Shown: positions 53,744 to 63,500, counted from the first letter of the stretch. The stretch: DNA of 64,000 nt from Streptomyces sp. NBC_00536 (GCF_036346295.1 NZ_CP107819.1:4898001-4962000), one strand, 5' to 3'. Notes: generated by a model from the sequence alone, not told the origin. Translations and numbers: made by a program.

Positions 53744-56329
53744 ATGAGCAGCCTCTTTGACGACAGTTTCCTGGCGGACCTCACCCCCTCTCACGAGGAG
53801 CCTCCGCCGCCGCCCGAGGACCACGCCCCGGAAGCGGGCGCCGACGACCTCTTCGGGGGTCGCTTCGACGCGCCCCTGAGCGGGGACGCGTACTACCGGG
53901 GCGGGTCCCCCCGGCCGGTCATCGACCCGGAGGCGCTGCTCGTCGGCCTCAACGAACAGCAGCGCGCCGCCGTCGTGCACGCGGACTCCCCGCTGCTGAT
54001 CGTGGCCGGCGCCGGTTCCGGCAAGACCCGGGTGCTGACCCACCGCATCGGCCACCTGCTGGGCGCCCGCGGGGTCCACCCCGGCCAGATCCTGGCGATC
54101 ACCTTCACCAACAAGGCCGCCGGTGAGATGAAGGAGCGCGTCGGGGAGCTGGTCGGCCCGCGCGCGAACGCGATGTGGGTGATGACCTTCCACAGCGCGT
54201 GCGTGCGGATCCTGCGCCGCGAGTCCAAGCTCCTCGGCTTCACCTCGTCCTTCTCGATCTATGACGCGGCGGACTCGAAGCGCCTGATGGCGCTCGTCTG
54301 CCGGGACCTCGACCTGGACCCCAAGCGCTTCCCGCCGAAGTCCTTCAGCGCCAAGATCTCCAACCTGAAGAACGAGCTGATCGACGCCGACGAGTTCGCC
54401 GTGCAGGCGGTCGACGGCTTCGAGAAGACCGTCGCCCAGGCGTACGCGATGTACCAGGCGCGGCTGCGCGAGGCCAATGCCCTCGACTTCGACGACATCA
54501 TCATGACCACGGTGCACCTGCTCCAGGCGTTCCCGGACGTCGCCGAGCACTACCGGCGCCGGTTCCGCCACGTCCTGGTCGACGAGTACCAGGACACCAA
54601 CCACGCGCAGTACACGCTCGTGCGCGAACTGGTCGGCACCGGATATCCGGACCTGCCGCCCGCCGAGCTGTGCGTCGTGGGTGACGCGGACCAGTCGATC
54701 TACGCCTTCCGCGGCGCGACCATCCGCAACATCCTCCAGTTCGAGGAGGACTACCCGAACGCGAAGACGATCCTGCTGGAGCAGAACTACCGCTCCACCC
54801 AGACCATCCTCTCCGCCGCCAACGCGGTCATCGAGCGCAACGAGAACCGCCGCCCGAAGAACCTGTGGACGCAGGCCGGATCGGGCGCCGGGATCACCGG
54901 CTACGTCGCGGACACCGAGCACGACGAGGCGCAGTTCGTCGCCGACGAGATCGACCGGCTGACGGACGCGGGCGACGCGAAGGCGGGCGACGTCGCCGTC
55001 TTCTACCGCACCAACGCCCAGTCCCGCGTGTTCGAGGAGATCTTCATCCGGGTCGGCCTGCCCTACAAGGTCGTCGGCGGTGTGCGGTTCTACGAGCGCA
55101 AGGAGGTCCGGGACGTCCTCGCCTACCTGCGGGTGCTCTCGAACCCCGAGGACGCGGTACCGCTGCGCCGGATCCTGAACGTGCCCAAGCGCGGCATCGG
55201 CGACCGGGCCGAGGCGATGATCGACGCGCTGTCGATGCGGGAGAAGATCACCTTCCCGCAGGCGCTCAAGCGGGTGGACGAGGCGTACGGCATGGCCGCG
55301 CGCTCGACCAACGCGGTCAAGCGGTTCAACGTGCTCATGGAGGAACTGCGCACGATCGTCGACTCGGGCGCGGGCCCGGCGGTGGTCCTGGAGGCGGTCC
55401 TGGAGCGCACGGGCTACCTCGCCGAGCTGCAGGCCTCGACCGACCCGCAGGACGAGACGCGGATCGAGAACCTCCAGGAACTCGCGGCCGTGGCGCTGGA
55501 GTTCGAGCAGGCGCGGGCGGCGGCGGCGGACGCGGCCGCCGCGGCGCCGGTGGCGGCGCCCGCGACGGAGGCCGATACCGGTCTGGGCGCCGACGCCGAT
55601 CCCGACGCCGGGGCCGCGGCTCCCGTGGCCGGGCCGGGCACGCTGGCCGAGTTCCTGGAGCAGGTCGCGCTCGTGGCCGACTCCGACCAGATCCCCGACG
55701 AGGACACCGAGGGCACGGGCGTCATCACCCTGATGACCCTGCACACCGCCAAGGGCCTCGAATTCCCGGTGGTCTTCGTGACCGGCATGGAGGACGGGGT
55801 CTTCCCGCACATGCGGGCGCTGGGCCAGACCAAGGAACTGGAGGAGGAGCGGCGCCTCGCGTACGTCGGGATCACCCGGGCGCGCGAGCGGCTGTACCTG
55901 ACCCGCTCCTCGATGCGCAGCGCCTGGGGCACCCCCTCGTACAACCCGCCGTCGCGGTTCCTGGAGGAGATCCCGGAGCAGTACCTCCAGTGGAAGCGGA
56001 CGGGAGCGCAGAAGCCCGCGGGCCCGATGCGCAGCTCCTCCGGCTCCCGCTCGGGCGGTGGCGGCGGCGCCACGTTCGGGACGTCGCCGGAGTCCTTCCT
56101 GTCCTCCTCGCGCGCCAAGTCGGGCCCCTCGGGCTTCGCGACGCGCCGGACCTCGGACAAGCCCGTCATCACGCTGCTGGTGGGGGACCGGGTCACGCAC
56201 GACCAGTTCGGGCTGGGCACGGTGATGGAGGTCAAGGGGACCGGCGCGGACGCGCAGGCCACCATCGACTTCGGGGACGACAAGCCGAAGCGGCTGCTGC
56301 TGCGTTACGCGCCCGTACAGAAGCTGTAG
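53744..56329 (+). CDS. pcrA: ATP-dependent DNA helicase PcrA/UvrD
   Basis: A superfamily 1A 3'-5' helicase of 861 residues for repair and replication restart. Motifs: Walker A AGAGSGKT, TFTNKAA, DEYQDTN, GDADQSIYAFRGA, QNYRST, and TLHTAKGLEFPVVF. It has an acidic, Pro-rich N-terminal extension of about 60 residues and a C-terminal Tudor-like tail (LLVGDRVTHDQFGLGTV ... RLLLRYAPVQKL) that contacts RNA polymerase in relatives. ATG start 10 bp after a damage-type -10 element. Confidence 0.95.
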   Translation: MSSLFDDSFLADLTPSHEEPPPPPEDHAPEAGADDLFGGRFDAPLSGDAYYRGGSPRPVIDPEALLVGLNEQQRAAVVHADSPLLIVAGAGSGKTRVLTHRIGHLLGARGVHPGQILAITFTNKAAGEMKERVGELVGPRANAMWVMTFHSACVRILRRESKLLGFTSSFSIYDAADSKRLMALVCRDLDLDPKRFPPKSFSAKISNLKNELIDADEFAVQAVDGFEKTVAQAYAMYQARLREANALDFDDIIMTTVHLLQAFPDVAEHYRRRFRHVLVDEYQDTNHAQYTLVRELVGTGYPDLPPAELCVVGDADQSIYAFRGATIRNILQFEEDYPNAKTILLEQNYRSTQTILSAANAVIERNENRRPKNLWTQAGSGAGITGYVADTEHDEAQFVADEIDRLTDAGDAKAGDVAVFYRTNAQSRVFEEIFIRVGLPYKVVGGVRFYERKEVRDVLAYLRVLSNPEDAVPLRRILNVPKRGIGDRAEAMIDALSMREKITFPQALKRVDEAYGMAARSTNAVKRFNVLMEELRTIVDSGAGPAVVLEAVLERTGYLAELQASTDPQDETRIENLQELAAVALEFEQARAAAADAAAAAPVAAPATEADTGLGADADPDAGAAAPVAGPGTLAEFLEQVALVADSDQIPDEDTEGTGVITLMTLHTAKGLEFPVVFVTGMEDGVFPHMRALGQTKELEEERRLAYVGITRARERLYLTRSSMRSAWGTPSYNPPSRFLEEIPEQYLQWKRTGAQKPAGPMRSSSGSRSGGGGGATFGTSPESFLSSSRAKSGPSGFATRRTSDKPVITLLVGDRVTHDQFGLGTVMEVKGTGADAQATIDFGDDKPKRLLLRYAPVQKL

Positions 56330-56372
56330 GGGCGCGTCCTCGGCGGGGTGGCGCGGCCCGGACGGTCCGGCT

Positions 56373-57956
56373 CTAGTTCGGGTCGAGTCCGTGGCTGCGC
56401 AGCCACGCCTGCGGGTCGATCGGGGACCCGCTGTCCGGGCGCACCTCGAAGTGCAGGTGCGGGCCGGTGGAGTTGCCGGAGTTGCCGGAGTACGCGATGA
56501 CGTCACCGGCCTTGACCTTGCCGGACCGGATCTTGGTGCTGCTGAGGTGGCAGTACCAGGTCTCGGTGCCGTCGGGCGAGACGACGATCGCCATGTTGCC
56601 GTAGGCGCTGTTCCACTGGGTGCGCACGGTGCCGTCGGTGGCGGCCATGACCGGAGTGCCGTAGGAGACCGGGAAGTCGATGCCGGTGTGCACGGACATC
56701 CACATGCCGCCGGCCTGGCCGAAGCCCGCGCTGAGGCCGTGCTGTTCGACCGGGAGCGAGAACTTGGGGCGGGCCGCTTCCTTGGCCGCCGCCTCCTCCG
56801 CGCGCTTCTTCTTCTCCAGGTCCTGCCGTTCCTTCAGGTCGATGCGTTCCTGGGTGCGGCTGGCGCGGTCCGCGAAGTCGCCCGCGTCGGCGCTGAGCGC
56901 GGCGAGCTGGGTGTCGAGCTTGCTGTTCGCGGCGACCGGCTTGACCGACGCCGGGTCGGGTGCGGCCATCGTGGTGGTGTCGCCGGACGGCTTGTCGCCG
57001 GTGGGCAGCCCGCCCACGGCGGCGGCGGCCACACCCGCGACCCCTATGACACAGACGGAGGGGACGGCGACGGTCAGCAGCGCGGACCGCTTCGCCGGGG
57101 ACCGGCGGCCGCCGTTGCCCTTGGCGGGCGCGGCCGCCCGGCGCGCGGAACGCGGCACGGGCGGGGTCGTGGCCATGGTCTGGGTGGGGAGTTCGGCGTG
57201 CGTGGCGGCGGCCCGGCCGGCCTGCTCCGCCGCGGTGTCCTCGTCCTGGCCCTCGTCCTCGGACGGCACGGCCTCGAAGACCGCGGTGGCCGGGCTGGAC
57301 TCCGGGGCGGGCGCGTAGCCGCCGTCGTGGGGAGCGGCGTAGGCGTCCTCGTAGGGGGCCTCGTAGCTGTCCTTGTACGTGTCCTCGTAGGCGGGCGTGA
57401 TCGTCGGCGTGACCGTGGTGGCGGCGTACGCGTACTCGTATGCGTGCCCGTGCCCATACGCGTCCCCGTAGTCCTGCTGCCCGTACGCGTAGGCCGCCTC
57501 GGGCTGGAGCTGCTGCGGTAGTTCCTCCGGGACCACGGTGTTCCAGGCGGTGGCGTCGTAGGCACCGGTCTCGGTGCCCGTCGTGCCGTAGCCGGGCATC
57601 GCCCAGTGGCCGGACTGGTCCCCGGTGGGGGCGGCCGCGCCGTCGTAGCCGAAGGAGACCGGCTGGTGGTCCGTGCTCCAGGCAGTCGTGTCCCAGTGGC
57701 CGCTGGTGTCGGCGGCGGCGGTCTGGGTGGGGATGCTGGAGAGGTAGCCGTCCTGGACGGGCGCGTTCCACGCGGTGGTGTCGTAGCCGCCGGTGTCGTA
57801 GGAGCCCGTGTCGTAGGAGGCGGCGTAGGCGCCGTAGTTGTACCCCTGGCCCTGCGTTTCGAAGGAAGCGTAGGGGACGTCGCCCGCGAAGGTGGTGGTG
57901 GAAAGGCCGTCATATCCGTTCTCCGGATACTGGCCCGACGTGGGACTGTCGTTCAC
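56373..57956 (-). CDS. M23 peptidase with a Tyr/Gly-rich N-terminal region
   Basis: A 527-residue protein. Residues 1-250 are disordered and rich in Tyr, Gly, Asp, Thr with repeated YDTG/YDTTAWN segments, before a basic stretch and one membrane segment (about 292-318). Outside lies a coiled coil (about 345-400) and a LytM/M23 domain (about 405-527) with zinc motifs HTGIDF and HLHFEV plus the YGNMAIV strand, so the zinc site is complete. It should cleave peptidoglycan cross-links. The GTG at 57956 has only a weak GAGAAG site. The low-complexity tail is predicted to be cytoplasmic. Confidence 0.87.
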   Translation of the reverse strand: MNDSPTSGQYPENGYDGLSTTTFAGDVPYASFETQGQGYNYGAYAASYDTGSYDTGGYDTTAWNAPVQDGYLSSIPTQTAAADTSGHWDTTAWSTDHQPVSFGYDGAAAPTGDQSGHWAMPGYGTTGTETGAYDATAWNTVVPEELPQQLQPEAAYAYGQQDYGDAYGHGHAYEYAYAATTVTPTITPAYEDTYKDSYEAPYEDAYAAPHDGGYAPAPESSPATAVFEAVPSEDEGQDEDTAAEQAGRAAATHAELPTQTMATTPPVPRSARRAAAPAKGNGGRRSPAKRSALLTVAVPSVCVIGVAGVAAAAVGGLPTGDKPSGDTTTMAAPDPASVKPVAANSKLDTQLAALSADAGDFADRASRTQERIDLKERQDLEKKKRAEEAAAKEAARPKFSLPVEQHGLSAGFGQAGGMWMSVHTGIDFPVSYGTPVMAATDGTVRTQWNSAYGNMAIVVSPDGTETWYCHLSSTKIRSGKVKAGDVIAYSGNSGNSTGPHLHFEVRPDSGSPIDPQAWLRSHGLDPN

Positions 57957-58177
57957 CAACTTCTCTTTCGCCTCGGCGGTGGGAGCCTGGGTGGCCGGGG
58001 GGTGCGAGGACCCCGGAGGAGAGCAGTGGCGTGACTGTACCCGTCGGTTACTGGCAACGACAATCTTCGAGGGGTTCTCGAGTTTCCGGAACCGGGCATT
58101 CGGCCGTCTTTCGGTCGCACGAAGACACAGCCTTGGCCCTGGGTTCGAAATACGTTCGACTGTGGGGTGCTTTCCGT

Positions 58178-58993
58178 TCAGGCGACGGAAGCGGCTCCCG
58201 GGACGGCCGGGGCGGCGAGAGCCGGACCGTCGAGGGCCCGGTGGACGGCCGCGATGACGGCCGGATGCTTCGGCAGTACGAGGTGGCCGATGCCGGTGAC
58301 CTGGACGTTCTCCACGCGCAGGTCGGGATGGTCGAGCCGGGCCGCCTCCACCGGAACCATCAGCTGGTCGAACTCGCTCCAGAACGCGACGAACCGGGTC
58401 CGGCATCCGGGCGCGGGCGCGGCCAGCTCGGCCATCACCGAAGAGCCCGGACGGATCTGCCGGATCACCGGGTGCGCGCCCGCGCCGGGAGCCACCCGGG
58501 TGCCCGCGTGGGGAGTACCGAGAGTGACGAGCGTACGGACCCGCGTGTCGCCGCCGAGCCGCTGGACGTAGTACCGGGCGATGAGCCCGCCGAGGCTGTG
58601 CCCGACCAGGTCCACCCGCGGCGCTCCGGTGCGCTCGCACAGCTCCTCGACGTGCGCGGCGAGCCGGTGGGCGGCGGCGCGCAGATCGAGGGTGAAGGGC
58701 GAGTAGTTGTACGTCTCCACCCGGCGGCGACCGCCCTTGGCGAGGGCGCGGCGCAGCAGGACGAACACGGAACGGTTGTCGGTGAAGCCGTGCAGCAGCA
58801 GCACCGGCGGCCGGGCGCCGGTGCCTCCCGGGGCGGCGGCGCGGTGCGCGCGCCCGGCCCGCTCCGGCCGTTCCGGGAGGATCCCGGTCGGGTAGAGGAG
58901 CAGGTGTCCGGCGAAGACGACCAGTTCGAGCGCGGCGGCGCGCAGCGCGGCACCGGACGCGGGTACGGATGTGAAGACGAATGGCAGCCCCAT
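58178..58993 (-). CDS. Alpha/beta hydrolase, triacylglycerol-lipase-like
   Basis: A 271-residue lipase/esterase. The nucleophile elbow is GHSLGG (Ser about 133), preceded by the oxyanion segment [11 protein letters not shown]; the catalytic His is probably in GIGHLVLP and an acid in EFDQLMVP. A hydrophobic N-terminus ([30 protein letters not shown]) suggests a signal peptide or membrane anchor. ATG at 58993 follows GGGGGAGG. Related actinobacterial proteins are extracellular or membrane-bound lipases. Substrate not determinable. Confidence 0.88.
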   Translation of the reverse strand: MGLPFVFTSVPASGAALRAAALELVVFAGHLLLYPTGILPERPERAGRAHRAAAPGGTGARPPVLLLHGFTDNRSVFVLLRRALAKGGRRRVETYNYSPFTLDLRAAAHRLAAHVEELCERTGAPRVDLVGHSLGGLIARYYVQRLGGDTRVRTLVTLGTPHAGTRVAPGAGAHPVIRQIRPGSSVMAELAAPAPGCRTRFVAFWSEFDQLMVPVEAARLDHPDLRVENVQVTGIGHLVLPKHPAVIAAVHRALDGPALAAPAVPGAASVA

Positions 58994-59267
58994 CGACGGC
59001 CTCCCCCTGGCGGCTTCCGGGTGTGGCGGCCGGCGCTCGGGCGCAGCTCCCCATGTCCGCTGCGTGGCCGCCACGCCCCGCCGCCGTGCCGTGCGGCTGA
59101 CGGCACGGTGGCGGGGCGACTCGACGCGGCTCCCCCGGCGACCGACGGTGCGGACGTCCCGAGTGAATCAATGCTGTCCCACGTGTGATTTCCCCCTCCC
59201 GGTTGACCGCGAAACGGCGGCGTGCGCGATGCTGTACTTAACGTTCGTTCACTCGGGAGGCAGTGCG

Positions 59268-59672
59268 ATGGGTGTGACCGGTCCGATCCGTGTGGTGGTG
59301 GCCAAGCCGGGTCTTGACGGCCACGACCGTGGCGCCAAGGTGATCGCGCGAGCCCTGCGGGACGCGGGCATGGAGGTCATCTACACCGGCCTCCACCAGA
59401 CCCCCGAACAGATCGTGGACACCGCCATCCAGGAGGACGCCGACGCGATCGGCCTCTCGATCCTCTCCGGCGCCCACAACACGCTCTTCGCACGCGTCCT
59501 GGAACTCCTGCGGGAGCGCGAGGCGGAGGACATCAAGGTGTTCGGCGGCGGGATCATCCCGGACGACGACATCGGCCCGCTGAAGGAGAAGGGCGTGGCC
59601 GAGATCTTCACCCCGGGTGCCACGACCACCGCCATCGTCGACTGGGTCCGCGCGAACGTCCGCCAGTCCTGA
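59268..59672 (+). CDS. icmB: Isobutyryl-CoA mutase small (B12-binding) subunit
   Basis: A 134-residue cobalamin-binding protein with the signature DxHxxG ([12 protein letters not shown]), the SILSGAH segment and the GGG in [11 protein letters not shown] that holds the nucleotide tail of B12. As a free-standing subunit next to pcrA and a lipase gene it corresponds to IcmB, which pairs with IcmA (encoded elsewhere) to interconvert isobutyryl-CoA and n-butyryl-CoA, feeding polyketide precursors. A methylmalonyl-CoA or ethylmalonyl-CoA mutase partner is the alternative. ATG at 59268 with GGGAGG upstream. Confidence 0.88.
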   Translation: MGVTGPIRVVVAKPGLDGHDRGAKVIARALRDAGMEVIYTGLHQTPEQIVDTAIQEDADAIGLSILSGAHNTLFARVLELLREREAEDIKVFGGGIIPDDDIGPLKEKGVAEIFTPGATTTAIVDWVRANVRQS

Positions 59673-59689
59673 GCCTGCGCCCAGGGCTC

Positions 59690-59920
59690 CGCCCCGGGCA
59701 TTCCCTAGTGCGGGTCCGGGGCATTCCCCGGGCCCCGTCCCGGGCGTTCCCGGTGCCGGTCCGGGGCATCTCCCGGGCCCGGTCCCGGGCGTTTCCAGGG
59801 CCCGGCCCGCGCATTCCCAGAGCCCGTCCTGGGCACTTCCTGTGCCCGTCCCGGGCATTCCCAGTGCCGGTCCCGGGGCATCTCCCGGGCCCCGTCCCGG
59901 GCATTCCCGGTGCCGGGCAT
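59690..59920. repeat. Degenerate tandem repeats, about 23 bp
   Basis: About ten copies of a unit near GGGCATTCCCGGTGCCGGTCC, alternating with CATCTCCCGGGCCCCGTCC. CCCGGG and GGCC half-palindromes give much hairpin potential. Not coding in any convincing frame. Confidence 0.8.
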
Positions 59921-59922
59921 CT

Positions 59923-60140
59923 TCAGCCTCGCCGGCGTTTGAGGCGCCGCCGGAGGCGACATCAGCCGCCCGGCGATTGAGGGTGGACGCAGGGGGGCCG
60001 GTTCCCGGCTGTCGGTGCCCCCGGCGGCGCCTCAAACGCCGGCGAGGCTGAAATGGCCGCCGGGGCGGGGGCGAGGCTGAAACGGGCTGCCGGGGTGCCG
60101 GCGAGGCTGAGACGGGCTGCCGGGGCGCCGGCGAGGCTGA
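59923..60140. repeat. Inverted pair of the intergenic repeat plus 30-bp tandem units
   Basis: A 25-base motif containing CCTCAAACGCCGGCGAGG occurs inverted at 59923-59947 and direct at 60027-60051; the arms can form a large stem with an 79-base loop. From 60041, units beginning GGCGAGGCTGA recur at 60070, 60100 and 60130 (29-30 bp period). The same motif is at 17307-17332. Confidence 0.85.
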
Positions 60141-60167
60141 AGTGCGTCGCCGCCGCACCGCCGCGGG

Positions 60168-61850
60168 TCAGGCCGCCGGGGCGGGGGCCGGTTCAGCCGG
60201 TTCCCCTGATCCGGCCAGTTCCGCCAGCATCGCCGCGCGCAGCCGCAGGGTGGAGACCAGCCGCTGGAAGGCTTCGGCCCAGTACGCCTCGGCCCCCGGT
60301 GTGACCTCCGCGGCCGCCTGGTCCCGCCCGGCCTCGCCGGATATCTCCTCGGCCAGGGCCACCGCCAGCAAGGACTCCAGCCGGTCGGCCGCCGCAGGAT
60401 CCAGGCAGCGCTCCGCCAGACCCATCACCCCGCTGAAACTCCAGGGGTAACTCCCCGCGTTCCGGGCCGAATCCAGCGCGTCCACCACCGCGGAGCCCAG
60501 CTCCTCGGCCCACGGCACCACGCACACCCCGAGCAGCTGGAACGCCTCCGACAGCCCGTGGGCCCGGACGAACTCCGCGACCCAGCGGGCCCGTTCCTCC
60601 TCGGACAGCGTCTCCAGGAGCTTCGCCCGCTCGGCGAGCGAGGCCGTGGCCGGGCCCGCGGCGGGCGGCGCGGACGCCGAGCCGAGCAGGGCCTTCGACC
60701 AGAGCGGGTCGCGCTGGCGGACCGCCGCCCGGCACCAGGCCGCGTGCAGTTCCTCGGCCCAGCCCTCGGCCACCGGCAGGGCCAGGATCCCGGCCGGGTC
60801 CAGACCGCCGAACCGCTCCCGCCAGCAGGACAGCGGAGCCGCCTCCACCAGCTGGCCCAGCCACCAGGCCCGCTCACCGCGCCCGGCCGGTGGCCGTTCG
60901 ACCACACCGTCCCGCTGCATCCCCGCATCGCATTCCCCCGGCGGGACCACGCCGTCCGGGCCCACGCAGGCCAGCGCCCGCTCCGCCATCCGGCCCGCCA
61001 GCGCGGAACCCGGCAGGGCGGAGAGCAGTTCGGCCGCCGTCGCCCGGACATTGCGGCTGCGGTCGCCCAGGGCCCGTTCGAGGAAGGGCTCGTCGTCCTG
61101 CGACAGACCGGAGCGCAGCGAATCGAGGAACATCAGCCGGTCCTCGGCCCGCTCGGTGGCCCAGGTGGTCGACAGCAGCAGCGGCGCGGCCGCCGCCTCG
61201 TGCGCCCGTACCGCTCCCAGCAGTGCCACCCGCTCAGCGAACAGCCCTTCCTGCCACAGCCGTTCCACCCCGGCCCGGTCGTCGGGAGCGGGCAGTTCGC
61301 CGCCCCCGGCCCCGCCGCGCAGCGCGAACCGCCATTCCGGATTCAGCCGCGCCAGCCACCGCCCCCGCCCCCCGGCGAGCGCCAGCGCCTGCGGCCGCAG
61401 ATCCGTACGGGCCCGGGCCGCGTCCAGTAGTGCGGGCACCAGGGCGGCGGGCGCCCGGTACCCGTGCCGTACGGCGGCCGCCAGCCACTGGGGCAGCAGC
61501 TCCGTCAGATCCGGCGCGGCCCCGCGCCGCCCGCCCCCGCCGGTGCGGCCCGCCAGCAGCTGCGCGAGCCGCCGCCGCGCGGCGTCCGGCGGCGCGGGCC
61601 GCGGATCCGGCGCGGCGGGATCCGGCCGCGGGCCCGCCGCCGCCGGGCGCAGCCCGGCCCGGCGACGGACGGCCGTGACGGCCGCCGCGTCCAGCAGTGC
61701 CTCCGGCGACCCGGCCGCCCCGTCACCCCGCCGCCGCTCGGTCCCCAGCAGCGCGACCCCGACCAACTCCTCCCAGTCCGCGACGCCGCCGGCGTCGACG
61801 CCGTTCACCGGCTCGTGCTTGTCCCCGTTGTTCCCGTTGTCCCCGTTCAT
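60168..61850 (-). CDS. DUF5691-family protein
   Basis: A 560-residue helical protein: WEELVGVALLGTERR near the start, RLAQLL, then many HEAT/ARM-like helices (ERALGDRSRNVRATAAELLSALPGSALA) up to the C-terminus. No catalytic motif is seen. DUF5691 genes accompany SWIM zinc-finger, MoxR ATPase and VWA genes in actinobacteria and others, and are probably scaffolds or adaptors for that ATPase. It lies 216 bp after the SWIM gene on the same strand. The 216-bp gap has GC-rich short hairpins and no gene. Confidence 0.85.
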   Translation of the reverse strand: MNGDNGNNGDKHEPVNGVDAGGVADWEELVGVALLGTERRRGDGAAGSPEALLDAAAVTAVRRRAGLRPAAAGPRPDPAAPDPRPAPPDAARRRLAQLLAGRTGGGGRRGAAPDLTELLPQWLAAAVRHGYRAPAALVPALLDAARARTDLRPQALALAGGRGRWLARLNPEWRFALRGGAGGGELPAPDDRAGVERLWQEGLFAERVALLGAVRAHEAAAAPLLLSTTWATERAEDRLMFLDSLRSGLSQDDEPFLERALGDRSRNVRATAAELLSALPGSALAGRMAERALACVGPDGVVPPGECDAGMQRDGVVERPPAGRGERAWWLGQLVEAAPLSCWRERFGGLDPAGILALPVAEGWAEELHAAWCRAAVRQRDPLWSKALLGSASAPPAAGPATASLAERAKLLETLSEEERARWVAEFVRAHGLSEAFQLLGVCVVPWAEELGSAVVDALDSARNAGSYPWSFSGVMGLAERCLDPAAADRLESLLAVALAEEISGEAGRDQAAAEVTPGAEAYWAEAFQRLVSTLRLRAAMLAELAGSGEPAEPAPAPAA

Positions 61851-62066
61851 GCGACCGCCCCTCCCTCGTCTTCACTTCCGTGCCGTGCGGTGCGCTCGGG
61901 TCCCGCCCCCTCCGCGGGACCCGAGCAGTCCGTGGGTACTACGTCCGTCCCTTTAGCTGGCGTGGTTGTCGTTCACAGAAGCCCCCCGGCTTGCTCGTTC
62001 GTGCGCGGCGGCGCCCCCGCGCCGCCGGTCCTGCCGCGCGGCCGGTGTTCCGTGCCGCGTCGTCGT

Positions 62067-63410
62067 TCAGCCCAGGGCGACGGGCTCGGATGAGCCCTCC
62101 GCCCAGGCCGTCAGTGGGGTGAAGCCGCGGTGTCCGCATTCGCCGAACACCGTCACCGGACCGCCCCCGGACAGGGCGGCCAGCTGCCACAGCCCCGACC
62201 GTGACCGCCCGGCGGCCACCGTCACCGGCAGGGCGGACGTCCCCTCCGCGTCCGCCAGCTGCCAGCCCCGTTCCCCGGGTATCGGGACCACCGGGCCGAG
62301 TACCACCGGCCAGGCGTCCAGCCACGGGTCCGCGCGCAGCGCCGTTCCATAGGCGTCGAGCGCGGCCCCCGTCGAGATCCCGGCCGGGACCCCGGGCCAG
62401 GGCGCGGGTGCGGCGAACCGCTCCCCGAGATCCGCCCGCAGCCCCGCCGATCCGGGCCGGAACCGGGCCTCCGCGTCCAGGGCCAGGCCCACCGGCAGCG
62501 CGAGCCCCGGTGGCCGCCCCGGCGGACCGAAGTCCAGGACCAGCGCGGCCCGTCCGCTCACCGCCCCGCGCAGCCAGATCCGGCGCGTGGTGAGCCGGCC
62601 GTCCGGCGAGACGGTGTCGTACTGGGCCAGGACCAGCCATCGGTCACGCACCGCGTCCCCCTCCGCGGTGCCCGTCATGCCGACCCTGGCCCGGACCGTG
62701 GCGGCCAGCGGCCCGGGTAGTTCCCCCACCCCGAGCCAGGCCCGGTCCAGCAGATGGAGGAGCGCGCACTCCTCCAGCATCCGGCCGGGCCAGCCCGGGC
62801 CGGAGGCCGGTATCGTGCCCAACTCCCTTACGCGGGAGGCCAGTCCGGGTGCCTGTGCATCGACCATACGGGCCGCCGTCTCCTCCCACAGGGAATATCC
62901 GGCGTGCTCCTGACCGGCCAGTCCGCCGCGCAGCAGATCGGCCAGCCGCTGCTCAAGCTCGCTCACGCCGGCGCTGATCCGGGCCGCCCGGCGCTCACCG
63001 CGCCGCCGGGCCGCTTCCGGGTCGGCCGCCGCCTTGGCCGCCCCCGGGGCCGCGCTCCGCCGGGCCTGTCCGGCCCGCTTGGTGAGCCAGTCCGCGGCCC
63101 ATTCCGGGGCCTCGGCGGGCTCGCCGAAGCCTTCCGCCGCCCAGAGCAGCAGCAGACCCAGCGCGTGCTTGCACGGGAACTTCCGGCTCGGGCAGGAGCA
63201 CGTGTACGCCGGGCCCGTCAGGTCCACGACCGTCCGGTACGGCGTACTGCCGCTGCCCTTGCACCACCCCCAGACCGCACCGGAAGCGGAACCTCCGGTC
63301 TGCGACCACGGCCCTGCCCCGCCCAGCTTGCCTCCCGCCTTGCGTGACGCCACGTCAGGAGCCAGAGCCAGTACCTGTTCCGCTGTCCAGCGGACCCCCT
63401 GCTCAGTCAT
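62067..63410 (-). CDS. SWIM zinc-finger protein
   Basis: A 447-residue protein. The SWIM finger (about residues 70-85) reads C-S-C-PSRKFP-C-K-H, with the CxCx(n)CxH zinc ligands; SWIM domains bind DNA or protein partners. The rest is alpha/beta without a known enzyme motif (NPDN-like repeats absent). The ATG at 63410 lies 7 bases downstream of a perfect damage-type -10, so the mRNA should be leaderless. It is divergent from a MoxR ATPase gene and upstream of DUF5691, forming one functional locus. Confidence 0.88.
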   Translation of the reverse strand: MTEQGVRWTAEQVLALAPDVASRKAGGKLGGAGPWSQTGGSASGAVWGWCKGSGSTPYRTVVDLTGPAYTCSCPSRKFPCKHALGLLLLWAAEGFGEPAEAPEWAADWLTKRAGQARRSAAPGAAKAAADPEAARRRGERRAARISAGVSELEQRLADLLRGGLAGQEHAGYSLWEETAARMVDAQAPGLASRVRELGTIPASGPGWPGRMLEECALLHLLDRAWLGVGELPGPLAATVRARVGMTGTAEGDAVRDRWLVLAQYDTVSPDGRLTTRRIWLRGAVSGRAALVLDFGPPGRPPGLALPVGLALDAEARFRPGSAGLRADLGERFAAPAPWPGVPAGISTGAALDAYGTALRADPWLDAWPVVLGPVVPIPGERGWQLADAEGTSALPVTVAAGRSRSGLWQLAALSGGGPVTVFGECGHRGFTPLTAWAEGSSEPVALG

Positions 63411-63417
63411 GTGCTCC

Positions 63418-63440
63418 ACCGTAGGGACCCCCACTGACAA
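63418..63440 (-). promoter_or_regulatory. DNA-damage (RecA-NDp/PafBC-type) promoter of the SWIM gene
   Basis: Read on the minus strand: TTGTCAGTG, 8 bases, TACGGT, a perfect TTGTCRGTG-N8-TAN3T. The -10 ends 7 bases before the ATG, so the start of transcription and translation should coincide. Confidence 0.82.
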
Positions 63441-63477
63441 TCGCTCTGACCTGCAACAACGCTGCGAACAAGGGGCG

Positions 63478-63500
63478 TTGTCAGTGGGGTGGTGCACCGT
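63478..63500 (+). promoter_or_regulatory. Damage-type promoter of the MoxR gene, one mismatch
   Basis: TTGTCAGTG, 8 bases, CACCGT. The upstream box is perfect and identical over 12 bp to that of the divergent SWIM promoter; the -10 has C for the first T. The two boxes form a 12-bp inverted repeat with 37 bases between. Confidence 0.7.

Noticed and set aside
58144..58159. Possible LexA box TTCGAAATACGTTCGA upstream of the M23 gene
   Set aside because: The half-sites are one base too close for GAAC-N4-GTTC and one half is GAAA.
59986..60010. CTGTCGGTG resembling the damage promoter box
   Set aside because: No TAN3T follows at 8 bases and it lies within the repeat island.
60041..60140. Regular 30-bp repeats as a CRISPR array
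   Set aside because: Units are contiguous with no unique spacers, and no cas genes are present.
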